This document shows, in pieces, positions 1 to 10,300 of a DNA stretch of 64,000 nt. The DNA is from DATFKA01 sp042095835 (lineage in GTDB: Bacteria; Bacteroidota; Bacteroidia; Chitinophagales; Saprospiraceae): NCBI GenBank assembly GCA_042095835.1, contig JBELML010000002.1:46879-110878 (forward strand), written 5' to 3'. The notes under the pieces are model-generated. The model worked only from the letters and a program-made list of their open reading frames with translations. It did not search any database and was not told the origin of the DNA. The first letter of the stretch is position 1. Every line of letters begins with the position of its first letter. Position numbers and translations under genes: made by a program.

Positions 1-253
1 TTTGTCATTCGATACAAAAACGAAGCAAAAAAATCTTGCCTAGCCAAACTCGTTCCACTCGAACAGTGCCTAGGCGGCATCCCGCACTTCGCTTATCACC
101 TTTTTCACACTTAATTTTGAGTAATAAGTATTTCTTTTAAAGTTTTTATTTTGATGCGTTTCCCCTAAGTCCCTAAATCCCTGTTTATATTATAGGAAAT
201 TCAATTTACCTTTCAATTATGATTGGGCCCGATAGGTCAAAACAATAAAAAGC

Positions 254-1237
254 ATGCGAAAATTACTTTTACTATTTCTAGGCTTGGTGGTTCTTTCAGG
301 TCACGATATGTACCTCAAATTGGATAGCTATTTTCTTAAGCCAAATACAAAAGCTACCATCCAACTTTTCAACGGCACCTTTGACCGTAGTGACAATAGC
401 ATTGATCGCAATCGAATGCGAGATGCCAGTTTGATTGGCAATGGTCAGCGCATCGCTATCGATACCAACCAGTGGTCAGAGAACAATGGTGCCACACTTT
501 TAAACCTAAAAACGGGTGAGGAAGGCACCTGGGTAGCTGGCGTCTCAACTCACCCACGAACAATCGAAATGTCGGCAGCTGATTTCAACAATTATCTAGA
601 GCACGATGGGCTCTTGGATATGCTCGCTTGGCGTAAAGCCAATAATGCCCTGGAACAGGATGCGGTAGAAAAGTATTCTAAGCATGTCAAAACCATCTTT
701 CAGCTTGGAGAAAAATTAAGTCCAGATTGGCAAACTTTCCTTGGATATCCAATAGAGTTTATCCCGCTTAGCAATCCGTACGATTTACACCCTGGTCATA
801 TCTTACAAATTGAACTGATGTGGCAAGGAGCGCCTTTACCTAATCAGCTAGTCTATGTAGGTGCTGATCCTCAAAACCATAGTCATACCCACGGCGATAG
901 CACAGTGCATCGCCATGAAGACGAAGGAGAAGAGCATCAGCACGACCCCATTCCACATCGAACAAATGCAGAAGGTATTCTAAACATACCAATAACTCAC
1001 CAAGGTATCTGGCACCTTCGTACTATCCATTTAAGTCCATCCGAAGAACTTGGGCTGACGCACGAATCCAATTGGGCAAGCCTATCTTTCGGAATCGGCG
1101 AAGGGCACGAACATCCAGAAGCAGTGGTTCATCAACACGAAGAGCACACCTCGGGAATCCCTTCTTATTTTTATTGGGTTGGTAGTTTAATTCTATTTTT
1201 GGGACTATTCTTTTGGTTTAACCGAAAAACATCATGA
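254..1237 (+). CDS. His-rich DUF4198-like exported protein
   Basis: The 327-residue product opens with a short hydrophobic signal (about residues 1-16), and the predicted mature protein starts near an HDMYL motif, as DUF4198 proteins do. DUF4198 proteins are linked to metal (often nickel) handling. Two His-rich stretches (roughly residues 207-232 and 283-298) could bind metal, and a C-terminal membrane segment (about 305-322) followed by basic residues would anchor it. Its stop overlaps the HupE/UreJ-like start by four bases, so the two are co-translated; HupE/UreJ proteins are thought to be nickel/cobalt transporters, which supports a shared metal role. The metal role is inference; the family call rests on overall pattern. 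Confidence 0.75.
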   Translation: MRKLLLLFLGLVVLSGHDMYLKLDSYFLKPNTKATIQLFNGTFDRSDNSIDRNRMRDASLIGNGQRIAIDTNQWSENNGATLLNLKTGEEGTWVAGVSTHPRTIEMSAADFNNYLEHDGLLDMLAWRKANNALEQDAVEKYSKHVKTIFQLGEKLSPDWQTFLGYPIEFIPLSNPYDLHPGHILQIELMWQGAPLPNQLVYVGADPQNHSHTHGDSTVHRHEDEGEEHQHDPIPHRTNAEGILNIPITHQGIWHLRTIHLSPSEELGLTHESNWASLSFGIGEGHEHPEAVVHQHEEHTSGIPSYFYWVGSLILFLGLFFWFNRKTS

Positions 1238-1896
1238 AGCATTTTTTAGCGATTCTACTACTATCCATACCTGTCCTTCTACAGGCGCATGATGTCACCG
1301 ATGCCGATGCTGAGCTTTTGGCCAATGGAGATTTATGGGCATACATCTGGGTAGGCGCCAAACATATGCTTACGGGTTATGACCATTTGCTTTTCTTGGC
1401 AGGGGTCATTTTCTACCTCAGTGGCTTTAAAGATATCGTACGTTTTATTACCGCCTTCACCATAGGGCATAGTATTACGCTGATATTTGCCACTTACGCG
1501 GGCATCAAAGTCAATGAGCATCTGATCGATGCCGTGATTGCCTTGAGTGTATTCTATAAAGGCTTTGAAAACCTGGGAGGCTTTGAAAAAGTTTTTAAAG
1601 TTTCCTCGCCCAATCTACTTGCCATGGTGTTTTGCTTTGGTTTGATTCATGGTTTGGGGCTATCGACTCGACTACAGTCATTTGAACTTGGAGCAAATCA
1701 GTTTCTAGCCAAGATTGTATCTTTCAATATTGGGGTGGAACTAGGGCAAGTCCTGGCGCTGATTCCGATTGTTTTGGTAATCAACCGATGGAAAAAACTA
1801 AAAAGCTTCGACGCCTTCTACAAGGCAGCCAATACCTATTTAATCATCGCAGGAATTTTTCTTTTCATCTATCAGCTATACGCTTATTTTAGTTAA
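1234..1896 (+). CDS. HupE/UreJ family membrane protein
   Basis: A 220-residue polytopic membrane protein with an N-terminal signal-like segment ending near QAHD, then about six hydrophobic helices. Family hallmarks are visible: GYDHLLF after the first helix, FTIGHSITL, HGLGL and FNIGVELGQ, with the conserved His and Asp residues expected to line a metal path. HupE/UreJ proteins are secondary transporters proposed to move Ni or Co. ATGA overlap with the upstream DUF4198-like gene indicates one operon. The 3' end overlaps the convergent glycosidase gene by eight bases. No hydrogenase or urease genes lie in this window, so the substrate stays open. Confidence 0.85.
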   Translation: MKHFLAILLLSIPVLLQAHDVTDADAELLANGDLWAYIWVGAKHMLTGYDHLLFLAGVIFYLSGFKDIVRFITAFTIGHSITLIFATYAGIKVNEHLIDAVIALSVFYKGFENLGGFEKVFKVSSPNLLAMVFCFGLIHGLGLSTRLQSFELGANQFLAKIVSFNIGVELGQVLALIPIVLVINRWKKLKSFDAFYKAANTYLIIAGIFLFIYQLYAYFS

Positions 1897-3229
1897 TCAA
1901 GAGCACCCAATCTTCATCAGTAGGGGTCTCTAGACGATTGATGTCTTTCACTTTGCTGCGTTTCCCTGTCCTTGGGTTATACCATTGTAAACTTTGGACT
2001 GGTGCGCCAAGCACTGAAAGATTGAGGGTCAAAGTTCTACCACTTGGAATATAAATTACGGCTCCTTTTTTACGCATAGTAAAGGCGGCTACTGCAAAAT
2101 CATTAGATGCGTATTGGCCAGCGCTTTCGCCCAGTAAGGTTCCTAGAAAATCGGGTTGCAACTGATGAAACTTTACATCTTGCATTAATTGTATTAGGTA
2201 TTGAAAAGTCTTTGCTCCCGGCATTTCTAATAACTCTCTCCAGTTATCTGGAATCTTCCAATTGCTACTCCCATAGGCGTGCCCGGTAGCACCACTGAGC
2301 GCTGCCCAATAGGCTTGCTTGCGTACCTGAGTAGGGTTGCCCCAATCATCATGCTCTCGCTCGTAATTACTTTCTCCCAAGAAAAAGGGCATTTTACGTT
2401 TGCGATATTCATCATAAGCCACCTCATAGACATCCGGCTGAATGCGGTTCCAGGCTTTATTAAAACCTCGGAAATAAGTATAAATCATACTCAGATCTAG
2501 CCAATCTGCATCGGGATAAACATCGGTACTAGAGTGTGTACTAGCTGCGTGGTAGGTCATCAGTTGATCCGAAGTCGTCTCTTTTAAACCTTTTACAAGA
2601 GCAGCATATTCCTCGATAGCATTAAAAGGATCGTTATCGCCACCAATAATCCACATGATATTGGAATACTTTCCATAGCGATCACCCAGCCACTTTCCAA
2701 ATGCATAGGTCTTGTCTACACCATTTGCGCTCATTGGCAAGGGATTCCCATCTCGATCAAGACCTGCCATATCTCCTCGGCAACAACCCGACCATAAGGG
2801 CACTATTGCGATGAACATATTATACTGCTGTGTGAGGGTCATAATAGAGTCTACTCTAGCAAAAAACAGCTCATTCGGTTTAGCAAAATCGTGATCATCC
2901 AACCAGGGGCTATTCCCTCGGTAATCTACTTGGTCTTTCGCCCCAGTCAACATTATTTGCAGGCTATTAACCCCTTGTTCTTTACGGATACGGATGAGGG
3001 TGTCTGCTTGAGCTACAGTCAAATCAAAAAAGAGATGCCATGGTGTATCTGCCTGATAGAAGAAGGGCTTCTTCTGAGCATCTACTAGATAGCGATTATT
3101 GTTACTGGTTTTTAAGGGGAATTGTACTTGCGTAAATAAGGCATTAGATAATAAACTGAAAAAAACAAGGGAGAAAAAATAGCGATACGAGCGCCTATTT
3201 TTCGGGTGACTTAGAAGAGAAAAATCCAT
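1889..3229 (-). CDS. Apiosidase-like glycoside hydrolase (DUF4038 type)
   Basis: Product of about 446 residues from the Met at 3229, which places a basic-hydrophobic signal peptide right at the N-terminus; an upstream in-frame Met at 3268 would add 13 non-signal residues. After the signal comes a TIM-barrel of the DUF4038/GH140 apiosidase-like type, with motifs TPWHLFFDLT, IMWIIGGDND and FFLGESNYE, followed by a small beta domain like the C-terminal 'collagen-binding' domain of this family. The acidic residues in GGDND and GESNYE are candidates for catalysis. Known members remove apiose or other pectin side-chain sugars; the true substrate here is not shown. It is convergent with the HupE gene. 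Confidence 0.8.
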   Translation of the reverse strand: MDFSLLSHPKNRRSYRYFFSLVFFSLLSNALFTQVQFPLKTSNNNRYLVDAQKKPFFYQADTPWHLFFDLTVAQADTLIRIRKEQGVNSLQIMLTGAKDQVDYRGNSPWLDDHDFAKPNELFFARVDSIMTLTQQYNMFIAIVPLWSGCCRGDMAGLDRDGNPLPMSANGVDKTYAFGKWLGDRYGKYSNIMWIIGGDNDPFNAIEEYAALVKGLKETTSDQLMTYHAASTHSSTDVYPDADWLDLSMIYTYFRGFNKAWNRIQPDVYEVAYDEYRKRKMPFFLGESNYEREHDDWGNPTQVRKQAYWAALSGATGHAYGSSNWKIPDNWRELLEMPGAKTFQYLIQLMQDVKFHQLQPDFLGTLLGESAGQYASNDFAVAAFTMRKKGAVIYIPSGRTLTLNLSVLGAPVQSLQWYNPRTGKRSKVKDINRLETPTDEDWVLLIN

Positions 3230-3328
3230 ATTGATACTGATTTCGTAAATATTCCTAGATAAAGACAACTCTGACCTTCATTTAGGTCTTGTCAAGGTAA
3301 GCCTTTCTTAATTTTACTAAAAACCAAG

Positions 3329-4186
3329 ATGCGATACTTCTATATTTTTCTCATTCTACCACAATTCCTATTGGCTCAACAGCAAATCGTTTATCTCTCC
3401 AATCAATCCGGGAATTTTGACCTTTTTTGTATTAATCAAGATGGGAGCAATTCCCGGCAACTGACCACCAACCCCGGCTGGGATTGGGCACCTCGATGGA
3501 ATACCACGCTTGATGGATTACTCTATAACTCCAATGATACTGCTGGACAATTTTCGATCCAGGCGATCAAAGCTGATGGGGCTCCACTTGATTTTGATGA
3601 TCAAAAAATTGAAGATAGCAACCTTTCACCCGACGGTAGTCAAGTGCTTTATACCCTCAAAGACAAACAAAACAACTATATCGGCATCTATAACCGAAAG
3701 GATCAATCTAACCGATTATTAGTCATGTCTGAAGGCTATAATGGTCGGCCCTCCTGGAGCCCAGATGGCAAATCTTTCAGCTTCCTTTCAGATCGAAGTG
3801 GCAATACCGAAATCTATCTTTACCAATTCGCCAACAAGAAGATCAAACAGCTCACGCAATCTCCTAAAAGGGAAAAATACACCTCCTGGATGCCCGATGG
3901 CAAGTCTATTGTCTACACCTACCACTATTCTGACGAGCGAGATCAGGAACACAACGATATTTTTATCGTCAACATCAAAAATAAAAAGACCACTCAGATT
4001 ACAAAAGATGACCATTTCTACCAGGAAATTGCCGTCTCTCCTGATGGACAAAAAATTGCCTTTCACGGCAAAAGAGATGGACAGCACCATATCTACACCA
4101 TCGATATCGATGGTACACATGAAAAACAAATCACCTCAGTAGATGCGTATCATGGGGAGCCATGCTGGGTACCATATTTTGAGTAA
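3329..4186 (+). CDS. Exported PD40/TolB-like beta-propeller protein
   Basis: A 285-residue protein with a signal peptide (about residues 1-16, ending LLAQ) and then a run of PD40 repeats with the typical LSPDGSQ, WSPDGKS, WMPDGKS and VSPDGQK turns plus 'NQDGSNSRQLT' style strands. The fold would be a six-bladed propeller as in the C-terminal domain of TolB, but no TolB N-terminal domain is present. Such proteins usually act as periplasmic binding scaffolds. It stands alone between convergent or divergent neighbours, so no partner can be named. Confidence 0.8.
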   Translation: MRYFYIFLILPQFLLAQQQIVYLSNQSGNFDLFCINQDGSNSRQLTTNPGWDWAPRWNTTLDGLLYNSNDTAGQFSIQAIKADGAPLDFDDQKIEDSNLSPDGSQVLYTLKDKQNNYIGIYNRKDQSNRLLVMSEGYNGRPSWSPDGKSFSFLSDRSGNTEIYLYQFANKKIKQLTQSPKREKYTSWMPDGKSIVYTYHYSDERDQEHNDIFIVNIKNKKTTQITKDDHFYQEIAVSPDGQKIAFHGKRDGQHHIYTIDIDGTHEKQITSVDAYHGEPCWVPYFE

Positions 4187-4257
4187 AGTTTCTGCTTTCG
4201 CCAAGGCTTCAGCAAGTAAAATACGGGTGCGCATCTATTGACACACACCCGATATCT

Positions 4258-4298
4258 AAAAAACGTCCCTGGAAGCACCTCTATATTTGCTCCCAGAG
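4258..4298 (-). terminator. Possible terminator of the M43-like gene
   Basis: On the minus strand an 8-bp stem (CTGGGAGC with GCTTCCAG, one wobble) with a 12-nt loop is followed by GGACG and a run of six T. It lies just after the stop of the minus-strand gene starting at 7121. The five bases between stem and T-run make it weaker than the other terminators here. Confidence 0.45.
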
Positions 4299-4319
4299 CG
4301 TCGATTAAGGCTAGGGATT

Positions 4320-7121
4320 TTAGTGATTAACCACAATGGTCTTCCTAATCATCTGGCCATTATCCGAAAGGATTTGTAAAAAGTAGAGGCCCGCTGGCAA
4401 GTCAACAACAGATACTTGTTGGCTTATCGTACCTGCTGGCATCTGGATGGTCCCCTCTGATACTTGTTGTCCGAGGCGATTGAACAATACGAGATTAGCA
4501 TCTACTTCTAAAGTTTGATTTAGGCGGATATTCAGGTTTTCATTTACAGGATTAGGGAAAACATTAGCGTCTATATCCTCCACAAAATCTTCTGTTTGTG
4601 CGAGTAAATTGGAGGAAGATCGAGCTGCGATCTGCGGACCAAAACTAGTAGCAGCAGCTCCAATATAGATATCATCGATCGCCATGTCACTTCTTGGTCC
4701 ACCACCAGTAATACCGATTATTCTCAGGCGAGTAGCGTTGCTGGCATATCCATTGAGGTTGATTGTAGCAGTATGCCAGGTATTTCCCTGATCTCCAGAT
4801 TTTTGCCAGATCGCTTCGGTCCAAGTGCTACCACCATCAGTAGAAGCCTGTACTTCAAGTGTACCCATATCACTACCATACATATGGTATTGAAATTGGA
4901 AAACTGGGTTATTGACATTGCTCAGATTCAGGCATTTTTTGGTAGTCAAAATGGCCTTTTTACCAGGATTTCCTGAGCCACTGGATTCGATGTAGCGGTA
5001 GTTTACACCTTCTGCAGGAGCAGTAGGTCCAGTATTTGAAGTAGGGGTCGGCGTACCTCGGCGTTTCCAGTTGCGGTCATCATCTCCTGCATTATTCTGT
5101 TTAAATATACCTAGCCCACCATCCAGACTTAAACGGTATGGCCATCCGCTCTTCGTACCATTACACGCTAATGCAATACCTACAAAAACACTACCGGAGT
5201 CGGTACAAGCATTAGCATCTGTGACGGTATAATTATAAACACCATCTCCAACACCGTTGAGGTCTTGTGTAGTAGCACCATTAGACCAAGCATAAGTAAA
5301 TGGTCCTACTCCAGTGAGTATTTGTAAATCAACAGACCCATCGTTACTTGTACTAGAGCTTGTCACCGTAGAAGTGGCCACTGCAGCTACTCCAGGAATT
5401 TCATCAATCATAAAATCAACGGTATCTGCACAGCCATTGGCATCGGTCACAGTGACACTAAAGAAACCCGTTCCTAAACCGCTCAATTGGCTAATCGCAG
5501 TATCACCTGTTGACCATTCGATAGTATAGGGTGCTAGACTTGCTTGGGTGATATTCAGTACTGCATCGCCTCCATTTGTTGTAGAACCGCAGGTATAGTT
5601 GCTTGCGGTCACTTCCGCAACGGGTGGGTTACAAGTATAAACCGCACCACTATTCCCTACTCGGATGTGATCAACGGCAATATCTCCTAAGCTACCTCCA
5701 TTAAATCCTGCGACAAAGCGTAGGACAACACAAGACTCGCCGCCATAAGCAGAAAGGTCGAGCGTATCTGTTTTCCAGGCATTCCCTTGGTCTCCTGTGA
5801 TATTAAATAGCACTCCACCAGGCTCAAAATAGATACCTCCATCTCTACTCATTTGCACACTAAACTGGGTAGCATCTTGACCAAACATATGATAGTCAAA
5901 AATCATTTCGGGACTAGGTACATTCGTAAAATCAAAACATGGGCTTTCGAAAGTAGCTACAGGATAAATAGCTCCACTTTGTGGGATTGGAAAATCTGCA
6001 TCTGCGTAAACATAATTTTGACCGTCTGAAGCACTTGTTGGACCTGTGCCTGTGGTAGGCGTTGACCCGTTATTGAGGCTAAACATTGCGGAAGTAAAAG
6101 TAGAATAGTAGGCGTTCTCATCCCATCCATTCAAGCCTGATTCGAAACTTTCGGTATAAGGATAAGCATCAATTGGATTATCACATTTTGCACCACCATT
6201 GCTACAGCTTAGATAAGTTCGATCAAAACGTGCGGAGTATTCCATGCGCGCTAACTGCATCGGTGTAAAATGGTCTCGACAACTACCTGGAGCATAAGAC
6301 ATATAGTTGGAAGTATCTGGTGTGTACTGCGCGCCGTTACCGTCTGTAACGGTACCAACATAAGAGCAACCATTCATATAGCCAGAAGTATTCAGGTTCG
6401 GATCAGCTGGTGTATCACACAACTCATCGCCGGCAAAGGAACAGTTCGCTCCACTACCTCTTGTGACCAATTCGGGTGTAGCGCCAGATGGCCCGTGGGT
6501 AGGAAATAAGGAAAAGTACTGACCCAATAAATGATTGATCACCGTTTGGCTATTGAAACCAAAACAATAGGTCGAATAGATGATGCGCTCCCCTTGCCCA
6601 GGGTAAGAAGAAGAACCACAATAAAAGGGTCCATAGCTACTTTGTTTATACTCTCCTACAAAATAGATATTGAGCACATTGGGCACTTCATAAGGTGCTA
6701 ATACTTGATCTTGGTAGGTATAAAAAAGATGATACACCGAATCTTTATCAATGATGTTCATCGGTGAGCAATTGTACAATTGGATATTCGCATCTGCTAG
6801 AGCCTCATTAGCTTGACTGATAAAGAGTGCCGTATTAAAAAGATTGGCGGCGTAGTAGTTTCCAGTCTTGGCAATGTGGATTTGAATCGGAATCCAGACG
6901 GTACTATCGGAACCCGTTCGGAGCTGACTCGCCCAATCTTCATCGAAGCGGTAAGCATTGGTTTCGGTGTAAACCATACGATCTCTGCGCGTCTCATCGA
7001 AATGTGATTTGGCGGCAGCATCGTAGTCGGTAGCCGATAAAATAGATTGTTCTTGAGCCATTAAAAGGTTAGATAGAAATAGGCATAGTCCTACCCATAA
7101 TGGTGTACATTTTCTCAACAT
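4320..7121 (-). CDS. T9SS type A secreted protein with degenerate M43-like domain
   Basis: A 933-residue surface protein. A signal peptide is followed by a pappalysin-like (M43) domain (about residues 60-310) that keeps the downstream C-D-T-P and NYMSY...C...FTPMQ features, including the Met-turn. Where M43 enzymes have HExxHxxGxxH, this one reads HLLGQYFSLFP: only H197 remains, and Glu198, His201 and His207 are replaced by Leu, Gln and Pro, so peptidase activity is unlikely. Then come a concanavalin/MAM-like domain, two SprB-type Ig repeats, a second MAM-like domain, and a C-terminal type A sorting domain (VFPNPVNENLNI...GLYFLQI) for export by T9SS. It lies downstream of the giant adhesin but behind a strong terminator, so it is probably transcribed on its own. 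Confidence 0.85.
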   Translation of the reverse strand: MLRKCTPLWVGLCLFLSNLLMAQEQSILSATDYDAAAKSHFDETRRDRMVYTETNAYRFDEDWASQLRTGSDSTVWIPIQIHIAKTGNYYAANLFNTALFISQANEALADANIQLYNCSPMNIIDKDSVYHLFYTYQDQVLAPYEVPNVLNIYFVGEYKQSSYGPFYCGSSSYPGQGERIIYSTYCFGFNSQTVINHLLGQYFSLFPTHGPSGATPELVTRGSGANCSFAGDELCDTPADPNLNTSGYMNGCSYVGTVTDGNGAQYTPDTSNYMSYAPGSCRDHFTPMQLARMEYSARFDRTYLSCSNGGAKCDNPIDAYPYTESFESGLNGWDENAYYSTFTSAMFSLNNGSTPTTGTGPTSASDGQNYVYADADFPIPQSGAIYPVATFESPCFDFTNVPSPEMIFDYHMFGQDATQFSVQMSRDGGIYFEPGGVLFNITGDQGNAWKTDTLDLSAYGGESCVVLRFVAGFNGGSLGDIAVDHIRVGNSGAVYTCNPPVAEVTASNYTCGSTTNGGDAVLNITQASLAPYTIEWSTGDTAISQLSGLGTGFFSVTVTDANGCADTVDFMIDEIPGVAAVATSTVTSSSTSNDGSVDLQILTGVGPFTYAWSNGATTQDLNGVGDGVYNYTVTDANACTDSGSVFVGIALACNGTKSGWPYRLSLDGGLGIFKQNNAGDDDRNWKRRGTPTPTSNTGPTAPAEGVNYRYIESSGSGNPGKKAILTTKKCLNLSNVNNPVFQFQYHMYGSDMGTLEVQASTDGGSTWTEAIWQKSGDQGNTWHTATINLNGYASNATRLRIIGITGGGPRSDMAIDDIYIGAAATSFGPQIAARSSSNLLAQTEDFVEDIDANVFPNPVNENLNIRLNQTLEVDANLVLFNRLGQQVSEGTIQMPAGTISQQVSVVDLPAGLYFLQILSDNGQMIRKTIVVNH

Positions 7122-7257
7122 GGTGTGTTGTTTTTGGAGTTATTAATCGAGATTATCTTTCGTGGATGAATGCATCGAAAGTAGGCGATTATAACCCTCA
7201 AAAACGGGCCGATAAATAAGTGTAAAGAAAGTGGAAATAAGTGTAGGAAATCTAGGA

Positions 7258-7307
7258 TATAAAAATGACAAAGCCGATTCTAATTGATCGTAGAATCGAC
7301 TTTGTCA
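7258..7307 (-). terminator. Rho-independent terminator after giant adhesin
   Basis: A 17-bp hairpin with one mismatch (arms 7266-7282 and 7291-7307, 8-nt loop) is followed on the minus strand by a T-rich tract (TTTTTATA). It lies 20 bases past the stop of the adhesin gene, ending the PorP-PorE-adhesin operon and separating it from the next minus-strand gene. Confidence 0.8.
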
Positions 7308-7327
7308 CCTTAAAAACGGAACCTTGT

Positions 7328-10300
7328 CTATCTAAACAAAGTCACATTCCCTTGTAAAGTAATTTCACTACCATCAATACAGATGGCATCGACCCGATAG
7401 CCATATACATCTGGCGGCAACTGACTTCCTCGGAAAGTACCATCCCAGCCCTCGTTGATGTCGCGGGTATCAAATACCTCTTGTCCCCAACGATTATAGA
7501 CAATGAAATGCAGCTCTTGAATGACATTGGAGCGAACAAAAAGCAAATCATTATTATTGTCACCATTGGGTGTAAAGGCTCTTGGAATAAAGATATTATC
7601 TGGTGAGCACAATTCTCCAGTCGGTGAAATGGTGATAGACAATACATTCTCGCAATCTCCCTTGCCTACCGTAACGGTATAGGTCGTTTCTACCAACGGC
7701 GTTACGATCACTGCACCGGAGTTGGGGTTATCTACTTCATTAGCGGGTTCCCATTGGTAATCACAATCATCACAGTTGTCGATCATTAATTGTACTGGAT
7801 TTCCTGGTGCAATCGAAGTATCACTTGCATTGATTTCGGCATCACCTACGTTCTGAATTTCTACAACGGTAGTTAGCTCCTTGGTACAACCAAATTGATT
7901 TTCTAAAGCAACGGTAATCAGCCCATCTGCTCCTGGATTTAAAGTAGCATTAGGCCCCATTAGCGGATTACTTGCAATTTTGCTTTCTGGTGTCCATAAA
8001 TAAGTAAGGTCTTGTGCTCCATCATTATTGATCACCATCAATTCGGCGCCTACATTCGCATCACAAGCAATAACGGGATTTTCAATTTCTGCGTCGATCT
8101 CCCCAGAACTGACCAGTACACTATCAATTTCTGAGCAACCTCCGCCATTATCTCCTTTTACATAGTAGTATTGACCTTCTGAATTCAACATGATTTCTAC
8201 CTCAGCCCCCATGCCAATAATATTGTTGAAATCTCGATCAGTAGCCCACATGATATTTTCACCATTCTCACTCTCAGCTCTTAGTTTGAAAGTACCTCCT
8301 ATACAAGCAATCGTATCATTACCTGCATCTATATTAATTGGATCGTCGAGCTGTAAATCAACAGTCCGCGTATCCATACACTCCCCATCTGGTGCCGTTA
8401 TTTTCACAGAAAATTGGATGGCCGAATCAGCTACAAAGCTAGGATTAGAACTCGTGGGATCATCCAAAACATTGGCAGGACTCCACTCGTAGGTATATCG
8501 ATCATCTGCATTAGCATTCAGACTAACGGTTTCTCCTTTACAAACCTCTTGCATAGGTTCGGGAGCAACAGCCGTAAAGTCTACGACTTCTACTTTAACG
8601 GTATCTCTGTCGCGACTATCGTTACAAATCTGATCATCTGTTTTTACATAATAAATATTCTCCCCTTCTCCTGGCATTACCTGGATGCTTTCACCTGTAC
8701 CTAGAGATTGTGTCATGGCTGCATCGCTAAACCATTCTAGAGTTCCAGGCTCCCCATTGGTTGTAGCCGTAAGGGTAATCATTTCAGGGAGACAGATCAT
8801 GGTATCATTCGATACATCAAGGATACTTATGTGTTCAATGACATTTACTTGTACTTGTGACATCACTGTACATCCAGTATTAGGATCGGTGATAGTCACC
8901 TCATAAACCTGATCCATAGTAACCGTAGCCACTGGATTATGTGGATTGGTCAAATCTAGATCAGCATCTGGTGACCAGGTATAGGTATAAGCATTATTAC
9001 CGCCTGGATTTATAGGTGTTGGAATACCCGAACAGGCATCAACCATACCACCATTTTCTAAATCATCGATACCCGTATCGAGAATAGTAATCGTGATATT
9101 GACCATGCTGCGCTGCTCACAACCAGCTGTATCCGTAGCTAGTGCAGTGATTTGGCGATCAGCTTGGGCAACTGGTACACGTATACTTGGGCCAGTACCA
9201 ATCACATTATCAGATTCATCTAACCATTGCACCGTTGCACCAGGCTCCACATCCACACTTAAAGGCACGGTGTCTTGAGGACATACTGCGGTGTCTGCAC
9301 TGATGTTTAGAATTATATCGTCTTTGATATCTACCTGTAGAGTATCCATCAAAGTACATCTGGCATCTAATAGAGCAACTGTAACAATAAAGTTAACATC
9401 TTGCTCTAGTGGAAGCGTTCTAGGATTTGGCACATTGGCATCAACCAGTAGATTGGCAGGTCTCCAGGCATACATATAAGAGTGAACCGCATTAGGTAGA
9501 AGGTCAAATTCTGTACCTATACATCCCTGCAACACCGTATCTAATCCCATCATATCCAAATCAAATCCGTAGAAGTCAAATCGGACGGTATCTGCACAAC
9601 CTTGGGGGATATTTGCAATAGCATAATACACATTTGCACCTGGATCAACCGTCACCGTGACAGATTCTCCATTTAGACTAGCCGCCTCAAAGTTTTCTCC
9701 TTTAAACCAATCTACCACCAGTCCATCTGGACCACTAGCATTAACACTTAGATTGAATTCGATATCTGCACAGGTGGTATCAATATGATCATTCTTGGTG
9801 ATGCTTACCTCTCCTCCGACGATGACCGTAACCGTATCCATCACTTGGCAGGTAGGCCCTACACTAGGATCGTTCACCATGACAAAATAAGTCATATCCA
9901 TATTCCCTGTAAAGGTTGGATTGGCCACATTTGTAGCACTTAAACCATCGCTAGGACTCCAGGTATAATTTAAATTGGGGTCAGCATCTGGTGCCAGCTC
10001 AATAGGACCATCTTGACAAATCAAAACTGTATCCGGTAGATCAATTTTCAAATCACCAGAGTTAATGGTCACATCTACCGTATCACTACAGCCATGCTGG
10101 TTGGAAATAACCCCTTGTACAATAAAGGTGCCGGATCGATCGACATTCAACATCGGCGTAGCCGTCGTCTCACTGGTAATCATAAGGCTATCAGATATCC
10201 ACAAATAGCTTAAGGTATCTTGACTATCTAGGTTGCGAACACCTAGCTCAAAGATTTGGCCCTCACACAGATCCAAGTTGGTACCTGGCTCTACTTCAGC

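Noticed and set aside
3788..4129. Minus-strand 113-residue ORF and similar long shadow ORFs in real genes
   Set aside because: They lie wholly inside well-supported genes on the other strand and have no recognisable features.
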